DNA of 64,000 nucleotides. It comes from Rhizobium johnstonii 3841. GTDB taxonomy: Bacteria; Pseudomonadota; Alphaproteobacteria; Rhizobiales; Rhizobiaceae. Below, one piece after another: positions 17,981 to 26,147 of this stretch. Each line of letters opens with the position of its first letter. Position 1 is the first letter of the stretch. Location of the stretch: the NCBI RefSeq assembly GCF_000009265.1, contig NC_008384.1, positions 186,001-250,000 of the forward strand, written 5' to 3'. The position numbers were made by a program, and so were the translations under genes. The notes below the pieces were generated by a model. The model had not been told where the DNA came from. It did not search any database and saw only the letters and a list, made by a program, of their open reading frames with translations.

Positions 17981-18295
17981 ATGCGTGTTGCCGCCATCCT
18001 CTTCATAGCCGTTTGCCTATTCCTGGCGGGGGCGACCGCTTCGCGCGCATATGTGAGCAACTCGAACCTTTGGGTGCTCGCCACCGCGCTTGTTCTCTAC
18101 ACATTAGGCAATCTTTCGATGATCGCTCTCATGCGGACAAGTGGGCTTTCCCTTGCTATTTCGTTGTCGTCGGTTGCGCAGCTCATCGCCATCAACGCGA
18201 TCGCCGTTTTGGTTTTCGACGAGCGGCTCGGCTGGCATCAGGGGGTTGGCGTCCTCCTCGGAATAGCATCGGTTACGCTCATGGTGATCGGATGA
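17981..18295 (+). CDS. Small four-helix membrane protein, EamA/SMR-like
   Basis: A 104-aa protein with four hydrophobic helices, resembling half of a DMT/EamA transporter or a small multidrug resistance protein. The third and fourth helices (AQLIAINAIAVLVFDERLGW, GVLLGIASVTLMVIG) are typical. The first helix lacks the membrane Glu that is essential in EmrE-type proteins, so classical drug export is doubtful. The ATG at 17981 follows AGGAG. The next gene (TauE/SafE) is on the same strand about 150 bp on. A role in transport is inferred only. Confidence 0.65.
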   Translation: MRVAAILFIAVCLFLAGATASRAYVSNSNLWVLATALVLYTLGNLSMIALMRTSGLSLAISLSSVAQLIAINAIAVLVFDERLGWHQGVGVLLGIASVTLMVIG

Positions 18296-18443
18296 ATGGC
18301 TCTCACTTGCGTTTCCTTGACGACGGCGGATCGTGGTCGTGGGGCGGACTCTTCTGGATGCACAACGTCGTGCGGCGATGTGACCGCGGTATTGGACAAG
18401 AGGCTCGGCCGGACTCAGGCTTGGGTGCCAAGGCGACCTGAAC

Positions 18444-19193
18444 ATGGACGATATCATGCTTCTTTTCCTTGCTGGCCTGTTGGCAGGCAGCATGAATGCG
18501 TTGGCGGGCGGCGGGTCGTTCGTATCCCTGCCTGCGCTGATATCGGTCGGAGTGCCGTCGGTAGCCGCAAACGCGACAAGCACCTTAGCCTTGTTTCCCG
18601 GCGGTATGGCGAGCTCGTGGGTCTATCGTGACGGGGTTAGGAGTGTGTGCGGCGTCAATGTGATGCCCATTGCTATCGTGACGGTGACGGGTGGTGTGGC
18701 CGGAAGCATTCTATTGCTGCTAACCCCATCGAGGATTTTCGATGGTATCCTGCCATGGCTTTTGCTGGTGGCGACATTGATGCTCGCTGCAGGTCCGAGG
18801 CTCAGCGCCCAGTTGCAGACGCAGGCACGTCCGAGTGTTCTGGCGTTCGCAACGGTTCAGTTCTTTCTCGGTCTTTATGGCGGCTATTTTGGCGGCGCGG
18901 TGGGTCTCATGATGCTTGCGGCGTGGAGCGCGCTCGGGGGCGGGGACATCAAGAGCCTGAATCCGACAAGAATGGTGATGGTAACCGCTGCCAACGCGGT
19001 CGCCGTCGTCGTCTTCGTACTTGCCGGGGCAATCGTATGGCAGGAGTGCATTCCCATGACCATCGGAGCCGTTATCGGCGGATGGATCGGAGCGCATATT
19101 GGACGTCGTCTGCCATCATCGGTCGTCCGGTTGCTAACCCTCGCGGTCGCCTTTTTGACGACCGCGGTGTTCTTTTCGCGAGCTTACCTTTGA
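18444..19193 (+). CDS. TauE/SafE-family sulfite/anion exporter
   Basis: Inner-membrane protein (249 aa) with about eight helices. The N-terminus contains GLLAGSMNALAGGGSF, the TauE/SafE signature, and the midpoint repeat FLGLYGGYFGGAVGLMMLAA is the second copy of the same motif. Characterised relatives export sulfite, sulfoacetate or similar organic anions, but many members are unassigned. The ribosome-binding site is weak. It lies between the small EamA-like gene and the convergent hipA. Confidence 0.9.
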   Translation: MDDIMLLFLAGLLAGSMNALAGGGSFVSLPALISVGVPSVAANATSTLALFPGGMASSWVYRDGVRSVCGVNVMPIAIVTVTGGVAGSILLLLTPSRIFDGILPWLLLVATLMLAAGPRLSAQLQTQARPSVLAFATVQFFLGLYGGYFGGAVGLMMLAAWSALGGGDIKSLNPTRMVMVTAANAVAVVVFVLAGAIVWQECIPMTIGAVIGGWIGAHIGRRLPSSVVRLLTLAVAFLTTAVFFSRAYL

Positions 19194-19263
19194 ACGGAGG
19201 TCCGGCACCGCTGAGGCTCTCAGTCAATATCCAATTGAAGGAGCCGCGATCCGGGCTGCTCGA

Positions 19264-20544
19264 TCACTCAACTAGCGCCCGCAACGCGGCGGGCGCGCCC
19301 TCGAAGGCGTAGGGATTGAGGAACTGGCGTCGCCAGAACAGTTTCTTGTCTACAGGTGAAAGCCGGGCTTCCGTGCACGTGGCATCCCAATGATCGCGGA
19401 TGGTGGCGATTTGCCGGGCGGCAATGGCCTCGGCATCCCCGGCCGATAACAGGAATACGGGTGCAGCTTCAATGCAGAGAGCTATTTGGCTTACGCGCTG
19501 CTCCTCAACGACAAGCATGGCCTGCGTTGCCTCCCTGCCATTCCGCGCCTGCGGGCAGATGTCAAAAGCGGGAGTCAGCACAAGGCGTTGACCGTTCCAG
19601 AATGCAGCGTGGTTGCGGGCGTGGTCGTCCGTATTGCCGCACAGGATATTGAAGACCAGCCGGGCGTAGAGTTCGCGCAAGGTCGCTTTGGGTGCGTCGA
19701 ACCGGTGACGGATAATCGAGGCCAGCTCTTCGTAGCTGGCATAGCGCGCCATCATTTCATCAAGGCCCTGCAGCGTCAGTGCAGAGACCATGGCCCGGCG
19801 ATGCCACCCGCCAGCCACCTTGTCGCGGTCGAACCGGCGGATGAGCAGGACTTCCTTGGTTCCCGCCTTCTCCATGCGAACCGGTGCCGCATTGATACCG
19901 GCCAGGGCTGCAAGTCGCATAGCGATGAATTCGGCTTTGACGACGCTGTAGACGTCGCTCTGTGAGGAGAATTTGACAATATACTTAGAATCGCCCTCCT
20001 CGATCATGGCTTTGGGTCGTGCGCCCCCAATGGAGCTGCCGTGCATTAACGCAACGTCCAGATCGGCCGGGAGGGGTACGCCCTCTTCGACGTGGCGCGC
20101 CGCGTCGGCAAGAAGGGCGAGCGACGCCGTGGTGGCCTGACGGGCCACGTACTTCGTCGCTGACCTCTGAAAATCGAGCGCCCCGATGCGATCCGAGCCG
20201 GACTCCAGCAGGTAGGTCAGTTCGTCAAGATCGGCGGGATCGATCTCATTGCCCTTTCGGCCCAGCTGACGGTTGATGATGACGCGGCGGCCCCAGGCAT
20301 CGGGCGCGGCATCCCGCAATGAGCTGGGCATGGAAAGCCCTGCAGGCAACGGTAATGCCCCGGCCTGGAGGGGCAGCTCAGGCTCGTAAAGGGAAATAGC
20401 GTCGTTGCGGCCCAGATAGCTGCGGCCGTAGTTGAAGATCAACTGGCTGCCGCTACGCTCAAGACGACCGGCGACGACTGGCTCAGTGCTTCCGGGTAGC
20501 CATACCCAGACGAAAGCTTCGTTGTTCTCAGCCTTAGAAGTCAT
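19264..20544 (-). CDS. hipA: HipA-type Ser/Thr kinase toxin 1
   Basis: HipA-family kinase toxin (426 aa). It has the N-terminal HipA lobe (RLERSGSQLIFNYGRSYL), the Gly-rich loop SIGGARPKA, the ATP-binding Lys in KYIVKF, the catalytic loop NTDDHARNHAAFW with its Asp/Asn, and the metal-binding LTPAFDICP. All kinase residues are present, so it should be active. E. coli HipA phosphorylates glutamyl-tRNA synthetase and halts growth; the target here is not known. It overlaps the preceding hipB by 11 bp, the usual tight coupling of antitoxin and toxin. Confidence 0.93.
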   Translation of the reverse strand: MTSKAENNEAFVWVWLPGSTEPVVAGRLERSGSQLIFNYGRSYLGRNDAISLYEPELPLQAGALPLPAGLSMPSSLRDAAPDAWGRRVIINRQLGRKGNEIDPADLDELTYLLESGSDRIGALDFQRSATKYVARQATTASLALLADAARHVEEGVPLPADLDVALMHGSSIGGARPKAMIEEGDSKYIVKFSSQSDVYSVVKAEFIAMRLAALAGINAAPVRMEKAGTKEVLLIRRFDRDKVAGGWHRRAMVSALTLQGLDEMMARYASYEELASIIRHRFDAPKATLRELYARLVFNILCGNTDDHARNHAAFWNGQRLVLTPAFDICPQARNGREATQAMLVVEEQRVSQIALCIEAAPVFLLSAGDAEAIAARQIATIRDHWDATCTEARLSPVDKKLFWRRQFLNPYAFEGAPAALRALVE

Positions 20545-20872
20545 CCTTCACCTGCCTGGAGGACGGGCGAACGGACTTCGGAAGAAGCGCAAGCGTCGCG
20601 TTGTTTGCCGATATCGCTGTTGCAAGCGTTGCATGGTCGGCGTTGAACAGGCGCACCCCCACAATGGCGGCCACCTCGAAGAAGGCTCCGATGGCGCAGG
20701 CAGGGTCGCCCTTTTCGATCCGCTGCAACAGGCCGCGGGAGATGCCGGCGCGGTCCGCCAGCTCCTGCGTGGTGAGTTTGCGCTCGATCCGGGCGCGCCT
20801 GATTAACTGGCTGAACGCTAGCAGGGCGTCTCGGCTATAATGTGAGTAAGCGCGTGATACGGGCTTGGGCAT
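20534..20872 (-). CDS. hipB: HipB-type XRE antitoxin/repressor 1
   Basis: Small DNA-binding protein (112 aa) with an XRE/cro helix-turn-helix (LTTQELADRAGISRGLLQRIEKGD, residues about 34-57). It precedes and overlaps hipA, the standard antitoxin position, so it should neutralise HipA and repress the operon. The upstream 150 bp contains a set of 16-bp palindromes (20916-21026) that are its likely operators. Confidence 0.9.
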   Translation of the reverse strand: MPKPVSRAYSHYSRDALLAFSQLIRRARIERKLTTQELADRAGISRGLLQRIEKGDPACAIGAFFEVAAIVGVRLFNADHATLATAISANNATLALLPKSVRPSSRQVKDDF

Positions 20873-20915
20873 GAAATCACCATTGATCCATTAATGAACC
20901 ACAAAATGTCTTTGT

Positions 20916-21026
20916 GGCCTATTTATAGATCATAGTGTCTTGAATATTTGCCTAATAGTCAAACCAAAAAAGCCAGTTCGGGCTATTAATAGACCATAAC
21001 GCCGTTTTACGGCCTATTTATAAGCC
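20916..21026. promoter_or_regulatory. Array of palindromic operators upstream of hipBA1
   Basis: Three good 16-bp dyads, GGCCTATTTATAGATC (20916), GGGCTATTAATAGACC (20980) and GGCCTATTTATAAGCC (21011), plus a weaker copy (TGCCTAATAGTC at 20949), are spaced 33, 31 and 31 bp, about three helical turns, so they lie on one DNA face. Consensus half-site is GGSCTAT. They begin 44 bp upstream of the hipB start, which suggests cooperative repression by HipB and overlap with the promoter. Confidence 0.7.
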
Positions 21027-21211
21027 ACTCCTGTTTATAAGTATTGAGTTGATTATTACGAGTAGGGTCCCGTCCCGAGGGGATGAAGCCGTTGTGGTCA
21101 TCCCAGTTCGCAGGCTGGATGGCGGGCGATTTAGCATGGACCAGCAATTATCAAGCGGATCTGCCCAAGGACGGGAGCTCACTCCCATCAGAAAGAAAAC
21201 GTCGCATGATC

Positions 21212-21424
21212 TCAGTCAGCAGCATGCACTTGAACGCCGCGGCACAGCAGTCCCCAAGTCGGGCTCCGTTGGGCCTCCTGGGCGTGAGCTTGCGTCATCG
21301 GATCGTCGCCGTCGTCTGGCTCGGGGCCATCAGGCGGCGGCGTCTCCCCAGGATCTCGCTCAGGTTCGGGATTGCCGATCGGCGGCGCTGGCGGCGGAAC
21401 GATAGGCTCGTTCGGTACGGACAT
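21212..21424 (-). CDS. Small proline-rich hypothetical protein
   Basis: A 70-aa reading frame whose ATG at 21424 is preceded by an excellent GGGAGGAAATC ribosome-binding site. The product is acidic and Pro-rich at the N-terminus (NEPIVPPPAPPIGNPEPERD), without a signal peptide or membrane segment. Short proline-rich proteins of this kind are common in Rhizobium plasmids, with no known role. The last 25 residues are less convincing. The open frame extends upstream but the ribosome-binding site fixes this start. Confidence 0.55.
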   Translation of the reverse strand: MSVPNEPIVPPPAPPIGNPEPERDPGETPPPDGPEPDDGDDPMTQAHAQEAQRSPTWGLLCRGVQVHAAD

Positions 21425-21582
21425 GATTTCCTCCCTGCTGACCGGGAAAACTCGCGTGTCCTTCCGATTATTCAAGAGGCGGTGCCGTGAACGAGATGCT
21501 TTTCTCGAGCAGCGAACTGATCGCCGCCGACGGTCTCGGGCCATGGCCGACTCTTTGATCAGGAAGGGCAAGGGTAGAAACA

Positions 21583-21963
21583 TCAAAAAAGCCTGCGCTC
21601 TTGCGGAGAGACGAACAAGACGATCCGAGGATCCTGCAAGCAATATGGTATCGGCGGCTCCATGCCTGGCTCGCCGATCGAGATATCAGTGCCGGTTTTG
21701 ATGATGGTGAAACGTGGCGACGTAGCAGCGCTGGTGCTGGTCCGCCAGGCAATCGCAGTCATTCTGGGATGAAGCATCGATGATGTCGGCGTTCCGGAAT
21801 AATTCGCGGCATTCGACTTCCTCGCGAACATGTCGGCGGCCTTGGTGGCATCAGCATGGCGGGTAATGAGGCTGGCGAGCGTTTCCCTGCCACCAGGTGC
21901 CCAAGCTGACGCTGGCGATGCTGAGGCGACTGAAGCGCCTTTAAGAAATGGTCTCCTTTTCAT
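21583..21963 (-). pseudogene. Possible remnant with a twin-arginine-like N-terminus
   Basis: From ATG 21963 the frame begins MKRRPFLKGASVASASPASA, the form of a Tat-exported or Tat-like protein, and then a helical stretch (SLITRHADATKAADMFARK). The rest of the 126 codons has poor composition and no domain, so the 3' part may have shifted frame. I do not recognise the protein. The leader has only a weak ribosome-binding site. Confidence 0.3.
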
Positions 21964-22059
21964 GATGCGGCCTGCGAAACGAGCTTCGGCATGCCAGCGA
22001 AGATTATGGAACAGTTCTTGCACGGTTACTAATATATTTACCGTGGGAGACCTAAAGTC

Positions 22060-22320
22060 ATGAAATGGCACACATCCGCAGAGTTTGCCCCTCTGATGCT
22101 CGTCGTAAGCGGGTCGGAAAAATACAAGCTTGTCGCGACCCTTTTTCAGGCTGCCGAGATGCTGACGGCCAGTTGGCCGATCGACGATGGAGAAGAATAT
22201 CTCATAGCGATCAGGGCATGCCGAAATGCAATTCATGGGGAAATTCCGGCTCAGGACGCGCGAGCAGCGCTTATCCGTGCCGCCGACGAAGCTGGCATTT
22301 CGGTGATCACCGTTCACTGA
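22060..22320 (+). CDS. DUF982 domain-containing protein
   Basis: An 86-aa protein matching the Rhizobiales-specific DUF982 family: VATLFQAAEMLTASWPIDDG, then IRACRNAIHGEIPAQDARAA and AADEAGISV. These proteins occur in many copies on rhizobial replicons and have no established function. The ATG at 22060 is preceded by GGGAGACC. It is isolated on the plus strand between minus-strand genes. Confidence 0.85.
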   Translation: MKWHTSAEFAPLMLVVSGSEKYKLVATLFQAAEMLTASWPIDDGEEYLIAIRACRNAIHGEIPAQDARAALIRAADEAGISVITVH

Positions 22321-22333
22321 GTTTCCGCCGCCG

Positions 22334-22640
22334 GTGAAATGCGGGCTGCTTCGTGACACGGCCCTCTCGTTCCGCCGCATGCGCAGGTCCATGCCGCTGA
22401 ACATCATTTTCAGGCCGCGCTCGGCCAGCAGTTCCTTAGCCTCTCTCTGGCGACAAGTGCCAGCTTCCGTTCCTTCTTGCACCTCGCGTGCGATCCTATC
22501 TCCGGCGTGTCGATGCCAGAGACGAAGGGAACACCTTCCCCCAGCAACCGCATGTTCTGCCCGTTGCATTTCACCGTGTCGCCGTCGCCGACGGTTAAAG
22601 ACGCGCAGATGATCCGCCCAGCAATCGTTGAACGATATCT
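22334..22640 (-). pseudogene. Frameshifted thermonuclease (SNase-like) remnant
   Basis: The first frame reads ICASLTVGDGDTVKCNGQNM then GIDTPEIGS and CKKERKLALVARER, the N-terminal half of a staphylococcal-nuclease-like domain with the Asp of VGDGDT and the DTPE motif. Near 22434 the homology moves to another frame (AKELLAERGLKMMFSG) and fades before the second catalytic region. No convincing start codon precedes it. It overlaps the end of the small gene at 22595, so it was probably the last gene of that operon before being inactivated. Confidence 0.7.
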
Positions 22641-22849
22641 CCACGCTCGGCCGCCGCTAGCTTCCGCCTGAGTGCCTGTTCCTGCTCGTATGATTTGTAT
22701 GGGAAATGCTCGAAGCACCACCAGCGGGTCGCCACGGCCGGGGAGGGGCTGTTGCCCCAGCCGCCCCACTCCTCACATTCCTTTTCTTCGCAATAGTGGA
22801 CATACATTTGCGGCGCTTCCATCAGCGGCCGTCTGTCGGTGTCGCTCAT
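22595..22849 (-). CDS. Hypothetical protein, Cys-containing, operon gene 4
   Basis: An 84-aa protein of unknown function. It has VHYCEEKECEEWGGWG and a later WWCFEHFPY: three Cys plus a His arranged like a small zinc-binding site, then a charged C-terminal helix. The ATG at 22849 overlaps the stop of the upstream gene by 4 bp (ATGA), which fixes the start and indicates translational coupling. Confidence 0.65.
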   Translation of the reverse strand: MSDTDRRPLMEAPQMYVHYCEEKECEEWGGWGNSPSPAVATRWWCFEHFPYKSYEQEQALRRKLAAAERGDIVQRLLGGSSARL

Positions 22850-23175
22850 CTTTCCTCCTGGAGTTGCCAGCCCGCTTTCGGGATCGGCCACCCCTTTTTG
22901 GTCGCACGGAAATCAGCCTCGGCTTCGGCCTTCTTCTTGGCTTCCACGACGCCGGTTGCCCAGACGGTGATGCGCAGGCGTCCGGCCTTGAACACGAAGC
23001 GCCGTTCGGTCGTTTGCTTGCCTGCTGTGTAACCTCCTCGAAAACAAGCGCGCGCAGCAGACAGACCGATGCTATCCCTGAAAGACTGCGGTTGTGACCA
23101 CCACCAATCCCTGAAAGCCGCTTCGAAAGACACGGTCTTTGGTTTGGGATGGTCAAGCATGAGCTTCGCGTCCAT
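22846..23175 (-). CDS. Hypothetical protein, operon gene 3
   Basis: A 109-aa protein that I do not recognise. It contains a Trp-rich motif (FRDWWWSQPQSFRD) and a basic C-terminal half with alternating Lys/Arg. No signal peptide or membrane helix. Its ATG overlaps the stop of the upstream gene (TGATG) and its own stop overlaps the next ATG, so it is firmly inside the four-gene operon. Confidence 0.62.
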   Translation of the reverse strand: MDAKLMLDHPKPKTVSFEAAFRDWWWSQPQSFRDSIGLSAARACFRGGYTAGKQTTERRFVFKAGRLRITVWATGVVEAKKKAEAEADFRATKKGWPIPKAGWQLQEER

Positions 23176-23396
23176 CAGTCTCGATCGTAGCCCGGTCGCC
23201 AGCCGCGCGTCATGCCACGGCTCATGGCGCCTTCGGTCAGCGCAAGCTGCCGGCGGAGGTGACGGACATCCTCGAGGAGCGTGCCGATCGCTGCTCGCGC
23301 GTCTGCATCGTGATAGGCGAGGACAGCTTCGATATCCCGCTCGGCAGGCAGCCCATCAGCCGGCAACGCTTCTTCCACAACAGGTGCGAGCATCAC
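23175..23396 (-). CDS. Hypothetical protein, operon gene 2
   Basis: A 73-aa protein with a helical core (LAYHDADARAAIGTLLEDVR, then HLRRQLALTEGAMSRG). It is unassigned, but the style is common in rhizobial plasmid proteins. It overlaps the preceding gene by 4 bp (ATGA) and the next by one base (TGATG). Confidence 0.62.
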   Translation of the reverse strand: MMLAPVVEEALPADGLPAERDIEAVLAYHDADARAAIGTLLEDVRHLRRQLALTEGAMSRGMTRGWRPGYDRD

Positions 23397-23806
23397 AAAT
23401 CTCCTCGCTCCTGCAGAATGGCAAGGTAGTGGTCGAGCGCCAATTCGAAGTCCGGTGCGGATCGAAATCTAATCGGGTCGGTCCAAACGTCCCGCAAAAC
23501 CGGTTGCTTCAGACCATCGTCATCCACCCATCCAACGACATCGGTCTCCGTGCTTGCGACACCTACCGCCTCGCCAGCCATGGGATCGAGCACGATCTCG
23601 ATAAGTGCTCGCTTGAGCGTATCGGGATCGAGTAGATGGACGACGAAGAACCGAACTTCCTTACTACCCGCAACCGCTTTCACGAGCGCGGGGATAGCCC
23701 TTTCTTTGCTGATCTCGTGCTCTTGGCCACGATAAAAATCAGCATCCTCAAGAAGGTCGCTATACCAGCGTAGGGGCACAGCTTCGCTGATCGGCTGCTC
23801 TCGCAT
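23393..23806 (-). CDS. Hypothetical protein, operon gene 1
   Basis: A 137-aa acidic protein, first in the operon, with an ordered mix of helices and strands (RFFVVHLLDPDTLKRALIEI, DVVGWVDDDGLKQPVLRDVW). No known domain. The ATG at 23806 lies about 130 bp from the divergent plus-strand gene at 23940, leaving room for two promoters; AT-rich DNA (CCATATATTATTCTC) lies directly upstream. Confidence 0.65.
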   Translation of the reverse strand: MREQPISEAVPLRWYSDLLEDADFYRGQEHEISKERAIPALVKAVAGSKEVRFFVVHLLDPDTLKRALIEIVLDPMAGEAVGVASTETDVVGWVDDDGLKQPVLRDVWTDPIRFRSAPDFELALDHYLAILQERGDL

Positions 23807-23939
23807 ATCCGTTCTCCATATATTATTCTCAGATTGGCGGCCGCCCTCGCCGATGTTCTTATTATGTTCGCATCGGGAGACGAGTCAATAATCAATCTGG
23901 GTCAATTGCTTTTTTAGGCGCCGCTGATGTCATGGTGCG

Positions 23940-24281
23940 ATGACAAAGCCGCCACGCAAGTCTTCGAAGCCGTTGCTGCACGAAAGCGATGCGCCCGTCC
24001 GCGGCCGGCCCCGTCGGCGCCGCGATCCCGCCCAGCCCAATCTCCCCTTGGATCCCAGGAAGCGGGCCGAGATCGACACCGTTATCGAGGAGCTGCGGGT
24101 CCAGATCGTATCGCTGGAAAGGCAGCAGGCCGCGTTCGACATGGTCATCCAGGCCTACGGACCGGACCGGCCGCGGCCGAACGGTGCGCGCGAGGCGAAC
24201 GGCTCGCAGAATGCGAGTGCGATGAGACTCGCAATGTCGCGATATATTTGCTATATGAAGGAAAATAGGTATCAAGAATAG
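23940..24281 (+). CDS. Hypothetical basic protein with coiled-coil segment
   Basis: A 113-aa frame that starts with a very basic, Pro-rich tail (VRGRPRRRRDPAQPNLP) and continues with a heptad-like helix (IDTVIEELRVQIVSLERQQA). This suggests a small nucleic-acid-binding or dimerising protein. The ribosome-binding site is weak and the last 30 residues look less coding-like. It ends about 80 bp before the toxin-antitoxin pair and might belong to that operon. Confidence 0.4.
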   Translation: MTKPPRKSSKPLLHESDAPVRGRPRRRRDPAQPNLPLDPRKRAEIDTVIEELRVQIVSLERQQAAFDMVIQAYGPDRPRPNGAREANGSQNASAMRLAMSRYICYMKENRYQE

Positions 24282-24360
24282 GACAACCCTGATGGTTGCG
24301 ACACCTTTGCGCCACTCTGAGAATCGAAGGAAGCCGCATGAACCGCGAGTGGACAGGCAC

Positions 24361-25071
24361 ATGCTCTATACGTCTCGCGACATTACTGTATCCGCTCTGA
24401 CGGCAGGTTCGATTCATGTTAACGTCTCGATCGATGCCGATCCAGCCGACATCGACAAATGGCGTGCGATAGTCGAATCCGATGTGGCGATCACGGCACA
24501 GGCCAAGCCTAAGCAGATCCGGGAAAAGGTGCCACGTGCCCTTCGAGAAGCCATGGAAGCAGCCTTTGTCGATGTGTTCAGCAACCGTTTCTCCGGTGAA
24601 ATCGGCAAGGTGGTCGACGCTTATCGGGTCATGCTTCGCGAAAGCCTGGCGAAAGGCACAGACTCCGAATTGCAAAAAGCGCTCAACCGCGCGCGGCTGC
24701 AGGAAAAGATTCTCGCCAGCACCTCGATGGTCGATCAGCCGCAAGCATGCGAGTTGCTCGGCCTGTCGGGAACGAATCCTTCCGCAACGATGAAGCGCAA
24801 GGAGGAAAAGCGAGAAATCCTGCGCTTCACGATCGACGGCCGTGTCTCTTACCCGTTGTTTCAGTTCGACGTCGAGGGACGCCGCATCTTTCCGACTATG
24901 GCAAAATTGATTGCGCTGAAACCAGAGACATGGAGCGATTTTCGCCTGCTACACTGGCTGACGCGGCCGCATCTCGATTTCGAGACCGCACCTGCCGAAA
25001 AACTTGGTGCGGAAGACGCAGAAGTGATTGAGGCATTCAAACGCGAGGTCGTGCCCGCGGAGCATGGTTGA
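24361..25071 (+). CDS. Xre/MbcA/ParS-like antitoxin of a RES toxin
   Basis: Putative antitoxin (236 aa from ATG 24361; an in-frame ATG at 24292 is an alternative). The central SMVDQPQACELLGLSGTNPS region looks like a degenerate helix-turn-helix. The C-terminal part (FDVEGRRIFPTMAKLIALKP, then DFRLLHWLTRPH) matches the toxin-binding ParS-like domain. The N-terminal 110 residues are an extra domain not usual in this family. The stop overlaps the toxin ATG (TGATG). The role is inferred from the toxin partner and the C-terminal match. Confidence 0.7.
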   Translation: MLYTSRDITVSALTAGSIHVNVSIDADPADIDKWRAIVESDVAITAQAKPKQIREKVPRALREAMEAAFVDVFSNRFSGEIGKVVDAYRVMLRESLAKGTDSELQKALNRARLQEKILASTSMVDQPQACELLGLSGTNPSATMKRKEEKREILRFTIDGRVSYPLFQFDVEGRRIFPTMAKLIALKPETWSDFRLLHWLTRPHLDFETAPAEKLGAEDAEVIEAFKREVVPAEHG

Positions 25072-25745
25072 TGCGCTTCGATCTGACGATTCCCGATCCG
25101 TCCACGATGCGGGTCGGGAAGGAAGCCTATGTCCCGCTCGACAAGGGCACAGAACTGCATCGCATTCATCCTTTGGTGTTCAAGGCTGAGCAGTTCAATC
25201 CCACGGCTGCAGGCGATGCCCGTTTTTCGCCCATTCACGATGTGAGTGGGGCCATCATTCCGACTATCTACGCGGCGCAGACATTCGAGTGCGCCTCTTG
25301 CGAGATCATCCTGCGTTGCCCCGATACGCTGCCCATCGATCCGAAGACAGGGCTGCCGACCTTCCAGATCGTCTTTCCCGCCGATTTCAAGGCTTACGGT
25401 CACAGCATCGTCAGAACTACGGCGGCCCTCAATCTCGTTGACCTCACCAATACCGGACAGCGCAAGATCGGCGTCAACCAGAATGCCCTCCTGGCCGGGC
25501 CGCGAAGCACGTATCCTGCGACGCGAGCCTGGGCGGAGAGCATCCATGCGACCTGTCCAAAAGCTCAGGGCATCTATTACAGCTCGGCCCAATTTGGCCC
25601 GGACTTTGCCATCGTGGTATTCGGCGATCGTGTGCCAGCCGGCGTTCTTGACCCAGTCTCGAGCCGACCCGTGGCGGAGGCTGCCTGCGATGCTGATATT
25701 CGTTCCTTGGCGAGTAGCCTGTCGATTGAGTATCAGGACGTTTAG
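25071..25745 (+). CDS. RES-domain toxin (NAD+ phosphorylase family)
   Basis: RES-domain protein (224 aa). The family's three conserved polar residues are visible: Arg in ELHRIHP, Glu in TFECASCEI and Ser in GIYYSSAQFG. Characterised RES toxins degrade NAD+ by phosphorolysis (or ADP-ribosylate a target) and stop growth until the antitoxin binds. The length is within the family range. The ATG overlaps the antitoxin stop by one base. Confidence 0.82.
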   Translation: MRFDLTIPDPSTMRVGKEAYVPLDKGTELHRIHPLVFKAEQFNPTAAGDARFSPIHDVSGAIIPTIYAAQTFECASCEIILRCPDTLPIDPKTGLPTFQIVFPADFKAYGHSIVRTTAALNLVDLTNTGQRKIGVNQNALLAGPRSTYPATRAWAESIHATCPKAQGIYYSSAQFGPDFAIVVFGDRVPAGVLDPVSSRPVAEAACDADIRSLASSLSIEYQDV

Positions 25746-25843
25746 GGCGATGTGGCAGTTGCTCCCTTATTGCGGAGATTTTCCGCCTATGACACCTTTG
25801 TACCAATAGACCCTATTGCATGTTCCAACGCATGATCGCTGCC

Positions 25844-25873
25844 AACGTCAACGTCAACGTCAACGTCAACGTC
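25844..25873. repeat. Hexanucleotide tandem repeat (AACGTC)x5
   Basis: Five perfect AACGTC units followed by one degenerate unit. It lies in the 400-bp gap between the RES toxin and the DUF899 gene, in which I find no supported gene. On the minus strand it would encode a Val-Asp run, but the surrounding frame lacks other coding signs. Copy number may vary by slippage. Confidence 0.8.
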
Positions 25874-26147
25874 AACAGCAACCTGGAACGGCGGATGGCA
25901 GTGCAACCGGCGGCGTCCCCTCGGAAGGGCCCGATGCTGACCATCAGCTGGTTCGATGGCCCGCATTTCGGAACGCTCGATCTTGATCTGCTTTGGCTTT
26001 GGCGATCCGGGCGCTGAGCCGGCCAAGGAGCGAATATTTTCCGTCGGCTCTGTCGATTTTCGCCTCAGCCGATCGTCCTTGTCATGATGTGCTGGCACCG
26101 CGGTCGTGGCTTCAGCACGTTCTCAGGCAACAGAAGGAGCTATTGTC

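Noticed and set aside
25844..25873. CRISPR-like repeats
   Set aside because: The units are contiguous hexamers with no spacers and no cas genes are nearby.
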